Below, piece by piece: positions 29,524-38,352 of a stretch of DNA of 64,000 nt. Source of the stretch: CAVSRC01 sp963743015 (GTDB taxonomy: Bacteria > Pseudomonadota > Alphaproteobacteria > Rhizobiales > Kaistiaceae); the NCBI GenBank assembly GCA_963743015.1, contig CAVUOD010000014.1, forward strand, positions 558,001-622,000, in the 5' to 3' direction. A model generated the notes under the pieces. It saw only the letters and a list, made by a program, of their open reading frames with translations, was not told the DNA's origin and made no database searches. The position numbers and the translations under genes are program-made. Every line of letters begins with the position of its first letter. Positions within the stretch are counted from its first letter, which is position 1.

Positions 29524-30249
29524 ATGCGACTGGGCGAATCCCACACGCCTGAGGGCATGCGGCTTTATGCCGTCGGCGATGTGCACGGCTGCGACGGCTT
29601 GCTGGCGGAGGCGCACGAAGCGATCGCCCGCGACCTTGGCGAGCGTCCGGTCACCGACCACCGCATCATCCATATCGGCGACTATACCGATCGCGGTGCC
29701 GATTCCGCCGCCGTCATCGCGCGGCTGGCCGAGATGACGGAAGCCGATCGGCGGGTGATCTGCCTCAAGGGCAATCACGACGAGTTCTTCGCCGGCTTCC
29801 TGGTCGAGCCGGAGGAATACGGGCCGGGCTGGCTTGCCAATGGCGGCGATGCGACGCTGCGCTCCTACGGCGTGACGCCGAGCCGGTCCTTCTGGGGCGG
29901 CATCGACTACCGCGACCTGTCGCGCCGGCTTGCCGACGCGCTGCCGCCGGCCCATCGCGCCTTCGTCGCGGGCCTGCCGCTCACGGCACGCCTCGGCGAT
30001 TACCTGTTCGTCCATGCCGGCATCCGGCCGGGCGTACCGCTCGACGCCCAGGACCCGGAAGACCTGATCTGGATTCGCGAGGAGTTCCTGTGGGACGGCC
30101 GCGACCACGGCTTCGTCGTCATCCACGGTCACACGCCGGCCAATCCGCCCGAGGTCATGCCGAACCGCATCAATGTCGATACCGGCGCCGTCTATGGCGG
30201 CCCGCTCACCTGCCTGGCGCTGGAGGGAACGGCGTACCGGTTCCTGTGA
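29524..30249 (+). CDS. metallophosphoesterase, serine/threonine phosphatase type
   Basis: 241 residues of the calcineurin-like PPP group. Metal-binding motifs in order are GDVHGCDGL (about 19-27), GDYTDRGADS, GNHDEFF, HAGIRPG and HGHTPANPP. The NINVDTGAVYGGPLTCLAL-type end resembles PrpA/PrpE and ApaH-like enzymes. Substrate (phosphoprotein or dinucleotide) unresolved. The start is ATG 29524; the long open frame upstream is the antisense of neighbouring genes. Confidence 0.9.
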   Translation: MRLGESHTPEGMRLYAVGDVHGCDGLLAEAHEAIARDLGERPVTDHRIIHIGDYTDRGADSAAVIARLAEMTEADRRVICLKGNHDEFFAGFLVEPEEYGPGWLANGGDATLRSYGVTPSRSFWGGIDYRDLSRRLADALPPAHRAFVAGLPLTARLGDYLFVHAGIRPGVPLDAQDPEDLIWIREEFLWDGRDHGFVVIHGHTPANPPEVMPNRINVDTGAVYGGPLTCLALEGTAYRFL

Positions 30250-30278
30250 GGCTCTTTGTGGCCTGCTCTCCTTCGTCC

Positions 30279-30379
30279 GTCATCCTCCGCGCAAGCGGAG
30301 GATCGGCCTCGGCAGGCTCAGCGCAGCCGTGCTCGCGGCGAGCGATCCTCCGATCTCGCTTCGCTCGTCGGAGGATGAC
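30279..30379. repeat. intergenic palindromic element, copy 2
   Basis: About 101 bp bounded by GTCATCCTCCG (30279-30289) and its inverted partner CGGAGGATGAC (30369-30379), with two internal hairpins. Bases 30279-30307 match 21784-21812 on the opposite strand. It lies between the convergent ends of the phosphatase and peroxiredoxin genes, where it may also stop transcription. Confidence 0.78.
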
Positions 30380-30464
30380 GAAGAGGGTGGGGCGATGAAG
30401 ACCGCACAAACCAAAACGGCGCGGCCGGGGCCGCGCCGTCGCAGTTCCGTTGCCGGGGCCGCGG

Positions 30465-31121
30465 CTACTTCGGCTGCGGCACGATGCGGATATAGGGCTT
30501 GGGCTCCTTCCAGCCGGCGGGCCAGATCTTCTTGGCCTCGTCGTTGCTGACCGAGCCGCCGATGACAACGTCGTCGCCGACCTTCCAGTTGGCCGGCGTC
30601 GCCACCCTGAACTTGGCGGTGAGCTGGATGGAATCGACGGCGCGCAGGATCTCGTCGAAGTTGCGCCCGGTCGACATCGGATAGGCCATCATCAGCTTGA
30701 TCTTCTTGTCGGGGCCGATGACGTAGACCGTGCGCACGGTCTGGTTATCGGCGGCGGTGCGCGGGCCGGACGGGTCGGCGGCGGCCGGCAGCATGTCGTA
30801 GAGCTTCGACACCGTGAGGTCGGCGTCGCCGATCATGGGGAAGTTGAGCGCCGCCCCTTGCGTCTCCTCGATGTCCTTGGCCCATTTTCCATGGCTGTCG
30901 ACCGGATCGGCGCTGAGGCCGATCAGCTTGACGTTGCGCTTGTCGAAATCGGGCTTGAGCTTGGCTGCGGTGCCGAGTTCGGTGGTGCAGATGGGGGTGA
31001 AATCCTTGGGGTGGGAGAAGAGTATGCCCCAGCTGTCGCCCAGCCAGTCATGGAAGCGGATCTTGCCTTCGGTAGTCTCCGCCTCGAAATCGGGTGCGGT
31101 GTCGCCAATGCGCAGTGCCAT
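30465..31121 (-). CDS. 1-Cys peroxiredoxin
   Basis: 218 residues, Prx6 subgroup. The peroxidatic cysteine is in HPKDFTPICTTELG (about 37-50). Other segments are APDFEAETTEGKIRFHDWLG, LIGLSADPVDSHGKWAKDI and LMMAYPMSTGRNFDEILRAV. The long C-terminal domain typical of 1-Cys enzymes is present. ATG 31121 has AGGAG upstream, so it starts its own gene even though the frame is open from the LysR gene upstream. Confidence 0.94.
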   Translation of the reverse strand: MALRIGDTAPDFEAETTEGKIRFHDWLGDSWGILFSHPKDFTPICTTELGTAAKLKPDFDKRNVKLIGLSADPVDSHGKWAKDIEETQGAALNFPMIGDADLTVSKLYDMLPAAADPSGPRTAADNQTVRTVYVIGPDKKIKLMMAYPMSTGRNFDEILRAVDSIQLTAKFRVATPANWKVGDDVVIGGSVSNDEAKKIWPAGWKEPKPYIRIVPQPK

Positions 31122-31270
31122 GAGAATTGCTCCTGTTCCAAATTCATGAAGAGGATGTAGGCCACCCCTCCGGTCGTCTTCAAGCGAGGCTTTTCGCCGC
31201 GCATCGGGCGTGACCGGAAAAGGCGTTCGGCAACCGGCCGAACGGCGCATTTCCATTCCAGTACGCGGTT

Positions 31271-32153
31271 TCAAGCGGCCGCGACCGCGCGGCACCGACA
31301 GGTTGTCGAGGGAGGAGACGATGTGTTCGGCAAGCGCGTCGACGATCGGCGAGGCCGGCCGGTTCCATGAGCGCACCAGGCCGATCTGGCACATCGGCAG
31401 GCGGGGGAAGTCGTCCGCCTCGCCGAGCACCCGCATGCCGGGCCTGAGCGCCGATTCTGCCAGCACGCTCACCGCCAGACCGGCGAGCACGGCCGCCGCC
31501 GTCGCGGTGGCGTTGGCGCTCTGATAGAGCACGCGATATTTGCGCCCGGCACCGGTCAGCGCCTCGACCGCCGCCGCGCGCCACATGCAGGGCGGCTTCG
31601 ACAGGGCCAGCGGCAGCACTTCCTCCTCCTCGACCACATGGTGGGCCGAGGTCACCCAGAGCAGCGGCTCCTGGCGGATCACTTCGACATTTTCCTCGCC
31701 ACAGCGGGTGACGATGCCGAGGTCGATTTCGCCGGCGCGGGCCTGGCGGATCAGCTCGGACGACTGGTCGCAGACCACCGACACCTCGACGCGCGGGTTG
31801 GAGCGGGCGAAGCGCGCCAGCACTTCGGGCAGGAAGCGGTCGGCATAGTCGTCCGGCGTGCCGAGGCGCACGGCGCCGGAAAGTTCGGCATCGTCGAAGG
31901 CGGCGACGGTCTCGTCGTTCAGCCGCATCATGCGGCGGGCGAAGCCGAGCAGCCGCTCGCCCTCCTCGGTCAGCTTGGAGGCGCGGCCGTCGCGCTCGAA
32001 GATCGGTTTGCCGATGCGCTCCTCCAAGCGGCGCATCTGCATCGACACGGCCGATTGGGTCTTGAAGACCGCGTCCGCGGCCTTGGTGAAGCTGCCGGTT
32101 TCGACGATGGCGATGAAGGTGCGCAGCTGATCGAGATCGAGTGTGGCGGCCAT
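31271..32153 (-). CDS. LysR-family transcriptional regulator (3' end shifted)
   Basis: Helix-turn-helix at the N-terminus (LDQLRTFIAIVETGSFTKAA, AVSMQMRRLEERIGKPIFER) and a LysR substrate-binding domain through EHIVSSLDNLSVPR. No stop follows: the frame runs into the peroxiredoxin 150 bases downstream. A one-base shift at about 31285 would end it as AVAAA-stop at 31271, giving about 294 residues, the family norm, so that end is used. Regulation of the peroxiredoxin in the manner of OxyR is possible, but the protein lacks a clear OxyR Cys pair. The gene is divergent from a DUF1127 gene. Confidence 0.85.
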
Positions 32154-32203
32154 GTCCTGCCTCTCCGGGGTACATCAACCAAACCGATGACAGATATTAG
32201 AAA

Positions 32204-32217
32204 CATTCGTTGGAATG
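32204..32217. promoter_or_regulatory. short dyad in the lysR/DUF1127 divergent promoter
   Basis: CATTC-GTTG-GAATG lies 51 bases before the LysR start, in the 172-base divergent gap. LysR regulators usually bind a T-N11-A dyad there, but this one is short, so it is only a candidate. Confidence 0.3.
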
Positions 32218-32325
32218 ATCAATCTCGCCCCTGCATATTCCGGGTGTCGCTGAAGCAGCGAGACCCCTAACGCTGCGCCCTGGGGGCTGCAGACGGGCCC
32301 CGCGACGCCCCGAAGGAGCACGAAA

Positions 32326-32709
32326 ATGGCCACCACCGAACTCACCCAAAGCACACCGGTCGGCGCCGGCGAAAAGCTGCGGCGCCTCGTCGAGGCCGGT
32401 CTTGCCCGCATCGTCGCCCTCTGGCGCGCCGCACAGAACCGCCGTTCGGTCGCCCGGCTCCTGGAGTGGGATGCGCACATGCTGCGCGACATCGGACTGA
32501 CGCCGGGCGATGTCCATGCGGCGCTGTCGGCGCCGCTCGGCAACGACCCGTCGTCCCATCTGCACGAGATGGCGCTCGAGCGGCGTATGGCCGTGCGCTT
32601 CGGCGCCCGTGAACGGCTCGAAAAGCAGGGCCATTTCCTGCGCACGCTCACCAGGCAGGCGGCCCTGCGCCCCTCGCCCGGCGATCGCGACGGCCGCCTC
32701 AGCGCCTGA
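32326..32709 (+). CDS. DUF1127-containing protein (long form)
   Basis: 127 residues. The DUF1127 core ARLLEWDAHMLRDIGLTPGD sits in the middle (about 46-65), with a variable N-terminus and a charged tail (EMALERRMAVRFGARERLEK). ATG 32326 follows CGAAGGAGCACGAAA. It is the third DUF1127 gene of the window, over twice as long as the two at 8.0-8.5 kb. Divergent from the LysR gene. Confidence 0.85.
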   Translation: MATTELTQSTPVGAGEKLRRLVEAGLARIVALWRAAQNRRSVARLLEWDAHMLRDIGLTPGDVHAALSAPLGNDPSSHLHEMALERRMAVRFGARERLEKQGHFLRTLTRQAALRPSPGDRDGRLSA

Positions 32710-32755
32710 ACGAGATTCATCGGAGCTGCTGGTCCCCTGGAAGCTCCGGCACACT

Positions 32756-32784
32756 GGCCCGCCGTTCATTCGGCGGGCCTTTTT
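32756..32784 (+). terminator. rho-independent terminator
   Basis: GGCCCGCCG (32756-32764) / CGGCGGGCC (32771-32779) with a TTCATT loop and TTTTT, 47 bases after the DUF1127 stop. Confidence 0.88.
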
Positions 32785-32814
32785 CGTCTGTGCGGTACAG
32801 GAGCAGGCCTTCAT

Positions 32815-32972
32815 CGGGACGCGCTCCCTCTGCCCTTGCGGGAGAGGGCCGTTTTTCTTTGAGCGAAGCGAGCCTGGAAAAACAGGGAGAGGGCGCGCCT
32901 CTCCCGGATTGCCTGAGCGCGGCTCAGCCTCACAAAGGCAATCCGACCTCCCCCACGAGGGGGAGGTCGGGA
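32815..32972. repeat. cluster of intergenic hairpins (CCCTC/GAGGG type)
   Basis: Three palindromes in a row: CCCTCTGCCC...GGGAGAGGG, GGATTGCC...GGCAATCC, and a perfect 12-bp stem CCGACCTCCCCC / GGGGGAGGTCGG at 32942-32969 with an ACGA loop. No T-run. It lies between the convergent ends of the DUF1127 and universal-stress genes. Similar CCCTCTCCC-rich hairpins occur at 41139 and 61269. Confidence 0.65.
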
Positions 32973-32999
32973 TCACTCGAGCCTTGCAGGTGGGCGCGC

Positions 33000-33851
33000 C
33001 TAGTGCGTCATCAGCACCGGCAGGGTCATCGATTCGAGGATGCCGCGCGTCGCCCCGCCGAGGAAGAACTCGCGCATGCGGCTGTGACCGTAGCCGCCCA
33101 TCACCATCCAGTCGGCCGCCTCGTCGGCGGCAAAGCTGAGGATGGTCTGGCCGATATCGCCGGTGGCATTGGTGATCTCGCGTACTTCCACGTGCAGGTC
33201 GTGGCGGGCGAGATGAGTGGCGATGTCGGCGCCGGCAAGCTCGGTCGAGCGCTTGATGTGCTCCTTGACGATGACCACGACCACCTCCTTGGCGAGATGG
33301 AGGAGCGGCAAGGCGGCGCGCACCGCATGCGCCGCGGCGGCGCCGCCGTCCCAGGCGACGATGGCGCGACCGGGCGAGAAGGACTCCACTCCGGTATAGG
33401 GGACGATGAGGATCGGCGCGCCCGACTGGAACAGCATCGCCTCGATCAGCGCCTCGCGCATCGGCTCGGGCGCGTCGGGGTTCTGCTGGCCGACGACCAG
33501 CAGGTCGCTTAACGCCAGGCTGCGGGTGACGCCTTCCAGCCCGTCGCTGCCCACCGACTCGGTCGTCCGGGACTCGTAGCGCACGCCGGCGGCAGAGGCG
33601 ATCGCGCCAAAGGCGGCGGCCGCTGCCTTGGCATCGTTCACAGCCTGCTCATGGGCGGCAACGATGAGATCGGTCGGCAGCGGCGTGGTCATCGTATAGA
33701 CCGGCACCACCGGCTCGAAGGCAAGGGCAACGCCGGTAAGGTGGGCATCAAGCTGGCGGGCGAGATCGGCGGCGATCACCGTCGGGCGGCGGGTGCCGCT
33801 GAGATCGACGATGACATGCATGTCATTGATAGTACTGACCGCATTATTCAT
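33000..33851 (-). CDS. universal stress protein, tandem UspA domains
   Basis: 283 residues. The first domain begins MHVIVDLSGTRRPTVIAADL and ends SGAPILIVPYTG; the second begins RAIVAWDGGAAAAHAVRAAL and carries the ATP-binding loop MGGYGHSRMREFFLGGATRG near its end. A two-domain UspA of this type may bind ATP in the second half only, where the G-2x-G-9x-G signature is clear. ATG 33851 follows GGAGGGGC. Stands alone. Confidence 0.9.
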   Translation of the reverse strand: MNNAVSTINDMHVIVDLSGTRRPTVIAADLARQLDAHLTGVALAFEPVVPVYTMTTPLPTDLIVAAHEQAVNDAKAAAAAFGAIASAAGVRYESRTTESVGSDGLEGVTRSLALSDLLVVGQQNPDAPEPMREALIEAMLFQSGAPILIVPYTGVESFSPGRAIVAWDGGAAAAHAVRAALPLLHLAKEVVVVIVKEHIKRSTELAGADIATHLARHDLHVEVREITNATGDIGQTILSFAADEAADWMVMGGYGHSRMREFFLGGATRGILESMTLPVLMTH

Positions 33852-33957
33852 TGTAATGCCCCTCCTCCTTTATATTTATTCCGGCCAGCATCGGGTCCAG
33901 CAGACTGTGCCACCTTGACCGGGATCAAACCACTCTTTGCCAAGGCGGCGCGATTCC

Positions 33958-35331
33958 TCAATAGGCATAAGCCTCGAACATCCTGTCGATGTCGCCGTGC
34001 CAGTCGCGTTCGTATTCGCGCATGATCTGGTCCGCCGGTGTCATGCCGCTGGCCAGGACTTCCTCGATGGACGACAGGAAGATCGTCTCATCGATACCCT
34101 CACCATTGAGATAGGAACGGCGGGAGAGACCTGCACGCGCGAGTGCCACGATGTCGCGGCCGATATCGCGGACGCTGCGGCCGCGAACCGTCGCCTTCAG
34201 CCCGTTCCTTGGCACGGCGTCGCGCAAGGCCTCGCGGTCGGCGCCGGTCCAGTCCTTGACGATCTCACCGGCGGCGTCGAGGGAGGCCGCATCGTAGAGC
34301 AGCCCGACCCACAGCGCAGGCACCGCGCAGATGCGCCGGCCGGGGCCGCCGTCGGCGCCGCGCATCTCAAGGTAGTTCTTCAGCCGGACCTCGGGGAACA
34401 GGGTGGAGAGGTGGTTCTTCCAGTCCGCCATGGTCGGCCGGGCATCGGGCAGGCTGTTGTCGAGGCTGCCGCCGAGATAGCTGCGGAAGGTGGTGCCGGT
34501 GACGTCGTAATAGCGGTCGCCGCGCTTGACGAAATACATCGGCACGTCCAGCGCCCAGTCGACATAGCGCTCGAAGCCGAAGCCGTCCTCGAAGGCGAAG
34601 GGCAGCATGCCGGTGCGCGCCGGGTCGGTGTCCTTCCACATCTCGGCGCGATAGGACTGGTAGCCGTTGGGCCGCCCGTCCGCGAAAGGCGAATTGGCGA
34701 AGAGCGCAGTCACCACCGGCTGCAAAGCGAGGCCGACCCGCATCTTGCGCACCATGTCGGCCTCGTCGGAGAAATCGAGATTGGCCTGGATGGTGCAGGT
34801 CCTCAGCATCATGTCGAGGCCGTGGCCGCCAACCTTGGGCATGTAGGCGCGCATGATGTCGTAGCGCTGCTTGGGCATGACCGGCGTCTCATCGCGGCTC
34901 CACTTGGGCGAGAAGCCGGAGCCGAGGAAGCCGATGCCGAGCGGCGTGGCGCATTCGCGCACCTGGGCGAGATGGGCGTTCACCTCGCGGCAGGTCTGGT
35001 GGATGGTCTTGAGCGGCGCGCCGGAGAGTTCCAGCTGGCCGCCGGGCTCCAGCGAGATGGCGCCGAGATCGAGCGGGTCGGTGAGGCCGATGATGCGGCC
35101 CTCGTCCTCGATTCGGTGCCAGCCGAGGAGCCCCTCCATCGCCTCCAGCAGCCGGCGGATGCCGCGCGGGCCCTCATAGGGCACGGGGCTGTGGTCGGCG
35201 AGATAGAAGCCGAACTTCTCGTGCTCGGTGCCGACGCGCCATTCGGACTTCGGCTTGCAGCCCGATTCGAGCGTCCCGACGAGCTGGTCGCGGGATTCGA
35301 TCGGCGTCGCGTCAGAGACGTCGCGTGCCAT
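33958..35331 (-). CDS. gshA: glutamate-cysteine ligase, plant/rhizobial type
   Basis: First step of glutathione synthesis: L-glutamate + L-cysteine + ATP. 457 residues, the GCS2 family found in alphaproteobacteria and plants rather than the enteric GshA. Matching stretches are RVGTEHEKFGFYLADHSPVP, ISLEPGGQLELSGAPL, HLAQVRECATPLGIGFLGSG and EMRGADGGPGRRICAVPALW. It lies 75 bases downstream of rsmE on the same strand, an arrangement shared with other Rhizobiales. Confidence 0.94.
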   Translation of the reverse strand: MARDVSDATPIESRDQLVGTLESGCKPKSEWRVGTEHEKFGFYLADHSPVPYEGPRGIRRLLEAMEGLLGWHRIEDEGRIIGLTDPLDLGAISLEPGGQLELSGAPLKTIHQTCREVNAHLAQVRECATPLGIGFLGSGFSPKWSRDETPVMPKQRYDIMRAYMPKVGGHGLDMMLRTCTIQANLDFSDEADMVRKMRVGLALQPVVTALFANSPFADGRPNGYQSYRAEMWKDTDPARTGMLPFAFEDGFGFERYVDWALDVPMYFVKRGDRYYDVTGTTFRSYLGGSLDNSLPDARPTMADWKNHLSTLFPEVRLKNYLEMRGADGGPGRRICAVPALWVGLLYDAASLDAAGEIVKDWTGADREALRDAVPRNGLKATVRGRSVRDIGRDIVALARAGLSRRSYLNGEGIDETIFLSSIEEVLASGMTPADQIMREYERDWHGDIDRMFEAYAY

Positions 35332-35406
35332 TCAAGAAGGGCTTTCCGGGCGCTAGAGGGAAACGGGGCGGCAGATTAGAGCAGTCCGGGCCGGGTGCAA
35401 GTCCGC

Positions 35407-36192
35407 TCAATGTGGGGTGGGCGGCGAATTCTGCCAGTCCCCCAGCGCCGACTGGACCAGCGCCAACGCGGCCACGGCGGCGGTGTCGGCGCGCAAGATG
35501 CGCGGTCCCAGCGGCAAGGCGATGACAAACGGCCGGGAACGCAGCAATTGGCGTTCCTCGACCGAGAAGCCGCCCTCCGGGCCGATCAGGACGGCCAGCG
35601 GCGCCGGTCCCACCCCTGCCAAAATCGACAGGGGATCGGCGCGTTCCTCGCTCTCGTCGCAGAAAACCAGCCGGCGACCGTCCTCCCGCCCCGGCCAGGT
35701 TTCGAGCAGGTGGCGGAGCGCGATCGGCTCGTCGATGGCGGGAATCGTGAGGATGCCGCATTGTTCGGCGGCCTCGATGGCGTTCAATTCCATGCGTTCC
35801 AGGTTCACCTTGCCGACCTGGCCGTGCTGGGTGAGCACCGGGCGCAGCCGCCCTGCCCCCATCTCCACCGCCTTCTGCACCATGTAGTCGAGGCGCGCCT
35901 GTTTCAGCGGCGCGAAGATGTAGTGCAGGTCGGGATGGGGCGGCTGGGCGCGCAGCGGCTCGCCGATCTCGAGGCTCCACGACTTGCGCCCGCCGCCGCG
36001 CAGGATTGCGCGCCATTCGCCGTCGCGACCGTTGAAGACGCGGATGCCGGTGCCGTCCGACATGCGCAGAACGTTGACCAGGTAGTTGGCCTGGTTGCGG
36101 TCGAGCACCACGGTCGAGCCGGCGACGAAGCGGGTCGAGCGCAGGAACAGGCGGGTGGCGGTGAAATCTGGGGCCGTCATTGCCGGCTTCAT
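35407..36192 (-). CDS. rsmE: 16S rRNA (uracil-1498-N3)-methyltransferase
   Basis: SPOUT-class methyltransferase of 261 residues that methylates U1498 in the 30S decoding region. The knotted SAM site appears as LAVLIGPEGGFSVEERQLL and ALPLGPRILRADTAAVAALA. The N-terminal PUA-like part has RLFLRSTRFVAGSTVVLD. The start may be 36192 or the ATG at 36180. Probably co-transcribed with gshA. Confidence 0.93.
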   Translation of the reverse strand: MKPAMTAPDFTATRLFLRSTRFVAGSTVVLDRNQANYLVNVLRMSDGTGIRVFNGRDGEWRAILRGGGRKSWSLEIGEPLRAQPPHPDLHYIFAPLKQARLDYMVQKAVEMGAGRLRPVLTQHGQVGKVNLERMELNAIEAAEQCGILTIPAIDEPIALRHLLETWPGREDGRRLVFCDESEERADPLSILAGVGPAPLAVLIGPEGGFSVEERQLLRSRPFVIALPLGPRILRADTAAVAALALVQSALGDWQNSPPTPH

Positions 36193-36250
36193 ATCATGGG
36201 CCGGGCGCCGACGCCTCAGTCTTCGTTCGGCGCCGAAGCGTGCGCGTCCT

Positions 36251-36730
36251 TCAAGCCGCGTCTGGCGCGGCCCTGAGGCGGAGATGCCGCGCGACCCACC
36301 ACCACTGGATCAGGATCACCGCCAAAGCAGGGACCGCGACCATGACCAGGAAGACGACCAGACCCGCCAGGGCAGACTGGTCCGCCACGTCCGTCGGGTC
36401 CGTCGTCATGAACCCAAAGATCGCAGGAGCGGCCAGCACCAGCAGGAGGAGGACCATGAGAACGATCGCCGCCCAGCGAATCGCCGTCCGTTTCCCGCCG
36501 GCCGCCATGACGATCAAGAAGACAACGGCGGCCCCGATCGACACGAGCGCCATACCCACCGCCATGGCGGCGAAGGCAAAACCCACGTGCGGTCCCGGCG
36601 GAACAACCAGCCCCAGCAATACGGCTCCGCCGGCGAACACCATGCCCATGGTCCACGTGCCAACCGCCGCCAGTGCGACGGCACCGAGTGCACGCATCAA
36701 ATCTCCCACGCTTGGCCGCCCGGCCTTCAT
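36251..36730 (-). CDS. integral membrane protein, unknown function
   Basis: 159 residues with four or five predicted membrane helices, for example TMGMVFAGGAVLLGLVV, AAMAVGMALVSIGAAVVFLI, AAIVLMVLLLLVLAAPAIFG and LAGLVVFLVMVAVPALAVIL. The last helix ends with LIQWWWVARHLRLRA. No family recognised. Divergent from xseA, with 110 bases between the starts. Confidence 0.6.
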   Translation of the reverse strand: MKAGRPSVGDLMRALGAVALAAVGTWTMGMVFAGGAVLLGLVVPPGPHVGFAFAAMAVGMALVSIGAAVVFLIVMAAGGKRTAIRWAAIVLMVLLLLVLAAPAIFGFMTTDPTDVADQSALAGLVVFLVMVAVPALAVILIQWWWVARHLRLRAAPDAA

Positions 36731-36840
36731 GTACCACGGCTTGGGCCCGGTGATTAGCTATGCGCAGGCGATCGCCCGGAAGAAGCGAACTGCGGAGCAT
36801 CGGGCCTTGACCCGGCCCCATCCGGCGGCACCCATGGCGC

Positions 36841-38257
36841 ATGAGCGACACCACCGCCAATGTGGCCGAATATTCCGTCTCCGAAATTTCGGCCGCGCTC
36901 AAACGCACGGTCGAGGACACCTACGGCTATGTGCGCGTGCGCGGGGAGATATCCGGCTATCGCGGCCCGCATTCCTCCGGCCACTGCTATTTCTCGCTCA
37001 AGGACGACAAGGCGCGGCTGGAGGCCGTGGTGTGGCGCGGAACCCTGTCGCGGCTGAAGTTCAAGCCGGAGGAAGGCGTCGAGGTGGTCGCCACCGGCAA
37101 GCTCACCACCTTTGCCGGCCAGTCGAAATACCAGATCGTCATCGAGGCACTGGAACCGGCCGGCGTCGGCGCGCTGATGGCGCTGCTCGAAGCCCGCCGC
37201 AAGGCGCTCGCCGCCGAGGGCCTGTTCGCCGAGGAGCGCAAGCAGCTCCTGCCCTATCTGCCGCGGGTGATCGGCGTGGTCACCTCGCCGACCGGCGCGG
37301 TCATCCGCGACATCCTGCACCGCCTCGCCGACCGCTTCCCGACGCGCGTCCTGGTGTGGCCGGTGCGCGTGCAGGGCGAGACCAGCGCGGCGGAGGTGGC
37401 GGCGGCGATCGAAGGCTTCAACGCGCTTCCCGAGGACGGCGCCGTGCCGCGTCCGACCTCATCATCGTGGCGCGTGGCGGCGGCAGCCTTGAGGACCTGT
37501 GGAGCTTCAACGAGGAGATCGTGGTGCGCGCCGCGGCAGGCTCCGCCATTCCGCTGATCTCGGCGGTCGGCCACGAGACCGATTACACGCTGATCGACTA
37601 TGCCGCCGACGTGCGCGCGCCGACGCCGACCGCCGCGGCCGAGATCGCGGTGCCGGTGCGCTCCGAACTGATCGAGACGGTCGGCGATCTCGGCGGCCGG
37701 CTTACCGGAGCCGCGCTCAGGCATATCGAAACGAACCGGCGCGAACTCCGCGCCGCCGCCCGGGCGCTACCGCGTGCCGAAGACCTGTTCGCCATGCCGC
37801 GGCGGATGTTCGACGAACTGGCGAGCCGCATCGGCCGGGCGCTTACCGCCAATACCAACGCCCACCGCGCCGCTACGAGCGGGTCGCCGTGCGCCTGACG
37901 CCGGCCGGTCTCGACCGCCTGGTCGAGCGGGCGCGTGAGCGGCTGACCGCAGGATCGCCGAGCGCAAGGCCAACGTTCTTCATGCGCCGGGTCGAGCGGC
38001 TGCGGTCGCGCTTCGGCGAGGCGGCGCAGGCTTCTCGACGTGGTCAGCTACCGCTCGATCCTCGAACGCGGCTTCGCCCTGGTCAGCGACTTCGAGGACC
38101 GCGAGCCGATCCGCTCGGCGGCGGCCGTGCCCGACGGCAAGGCGCTCGACATCGAGTTCCACGATGGCCATGTGCGCGCCGTCTCCGGCGGCGCGACGCG
38201 CCACGGCCGCGCCGCCGCAAGCCGGCCGACGACGGCTCGCAGGGGAGCCTGCTGTAG
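36841..38257 (+). CDS. xseA: exodeoxyribonuclease VII large subunit (several frameshifts)
   Basis: Catalytic subunit of the single-strand-specific exonuclease VII. The OB-fold N-terminus has YGYVRVRGEISGYRGPHSSG, then RVIGVVTSPTGAVIRDILHR, DLIIVARGGGSLEDLWSFNE and LISAVGHETDYTLIDYAADV, all diagnostic. Shifts occur near 37455, 37870, 37952 and 38030. Frames after them still read RYERVAVRLTPAGLDRLVER, RFGEAAQA and LDVVSYRSILERGFALVSDF. The C-terminal end DDGSQGSLL stops at 38255-38257. About 470 residues in total, near family length. xseB is not in the window. Confidence 0.9.
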
Positions 38258-38270
38258 GTGGTGAAGTTCT

Positions 38271-38352
38271 GAATGGTGAATGGTGAGTAGCGAATAGCAG
38301 ACGGAGCGCGTCCTTCGCTATTCACTATTCACTATTCGCTATTCACTATTCG
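38271..38352. repeat. heptamer-based inverted repeat
   Basis: The right arm is five CTATTC(A/G) heptamers in tandem (38318-38352). The left arm is four related GA(A/G)T(A/G)G(C/T) heptamers (38271-38298). GAATAGC at 38292-38298 pairs exactly with GCTATTC at 38317-38323, with partial pairing outward, so a long imperfect hairpin is expected between the convergent ends of xseA and the GNAT gene. The GNAT stop codon lies in the fifth heptamer. Confidence 0.75.

Noticed and set aside
28552..30249. A 565-residue plus-strand protein ending in the phosphatase
   Set aside because: Residues before MRLGESHTPEGM are the antisense of the glutamine amidotransferase; phosphatase homology starts at 29524.
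30465..32153. A genuine LysR-peroxiredoxin fusion
   Set aside because: The peroxiredoxin has its own ribosome-binding site and start, the linker is low-complexity translation of a non-coding gap, and frameshifts are common in the window. Kept as two genes.
32815..32972. Small RNA gene
   Set aside because: Stable hairpins are present, but there is no promoter or T-run terminator; it resembles the intergenic palindromes elsewhere in the window.
38318..38352. Short CRISPR-like or tandem-repeat array
   Set aside because: Units are 7 bases with no spacers and no cas genes. They form a hairpin with the inverse units to the left.
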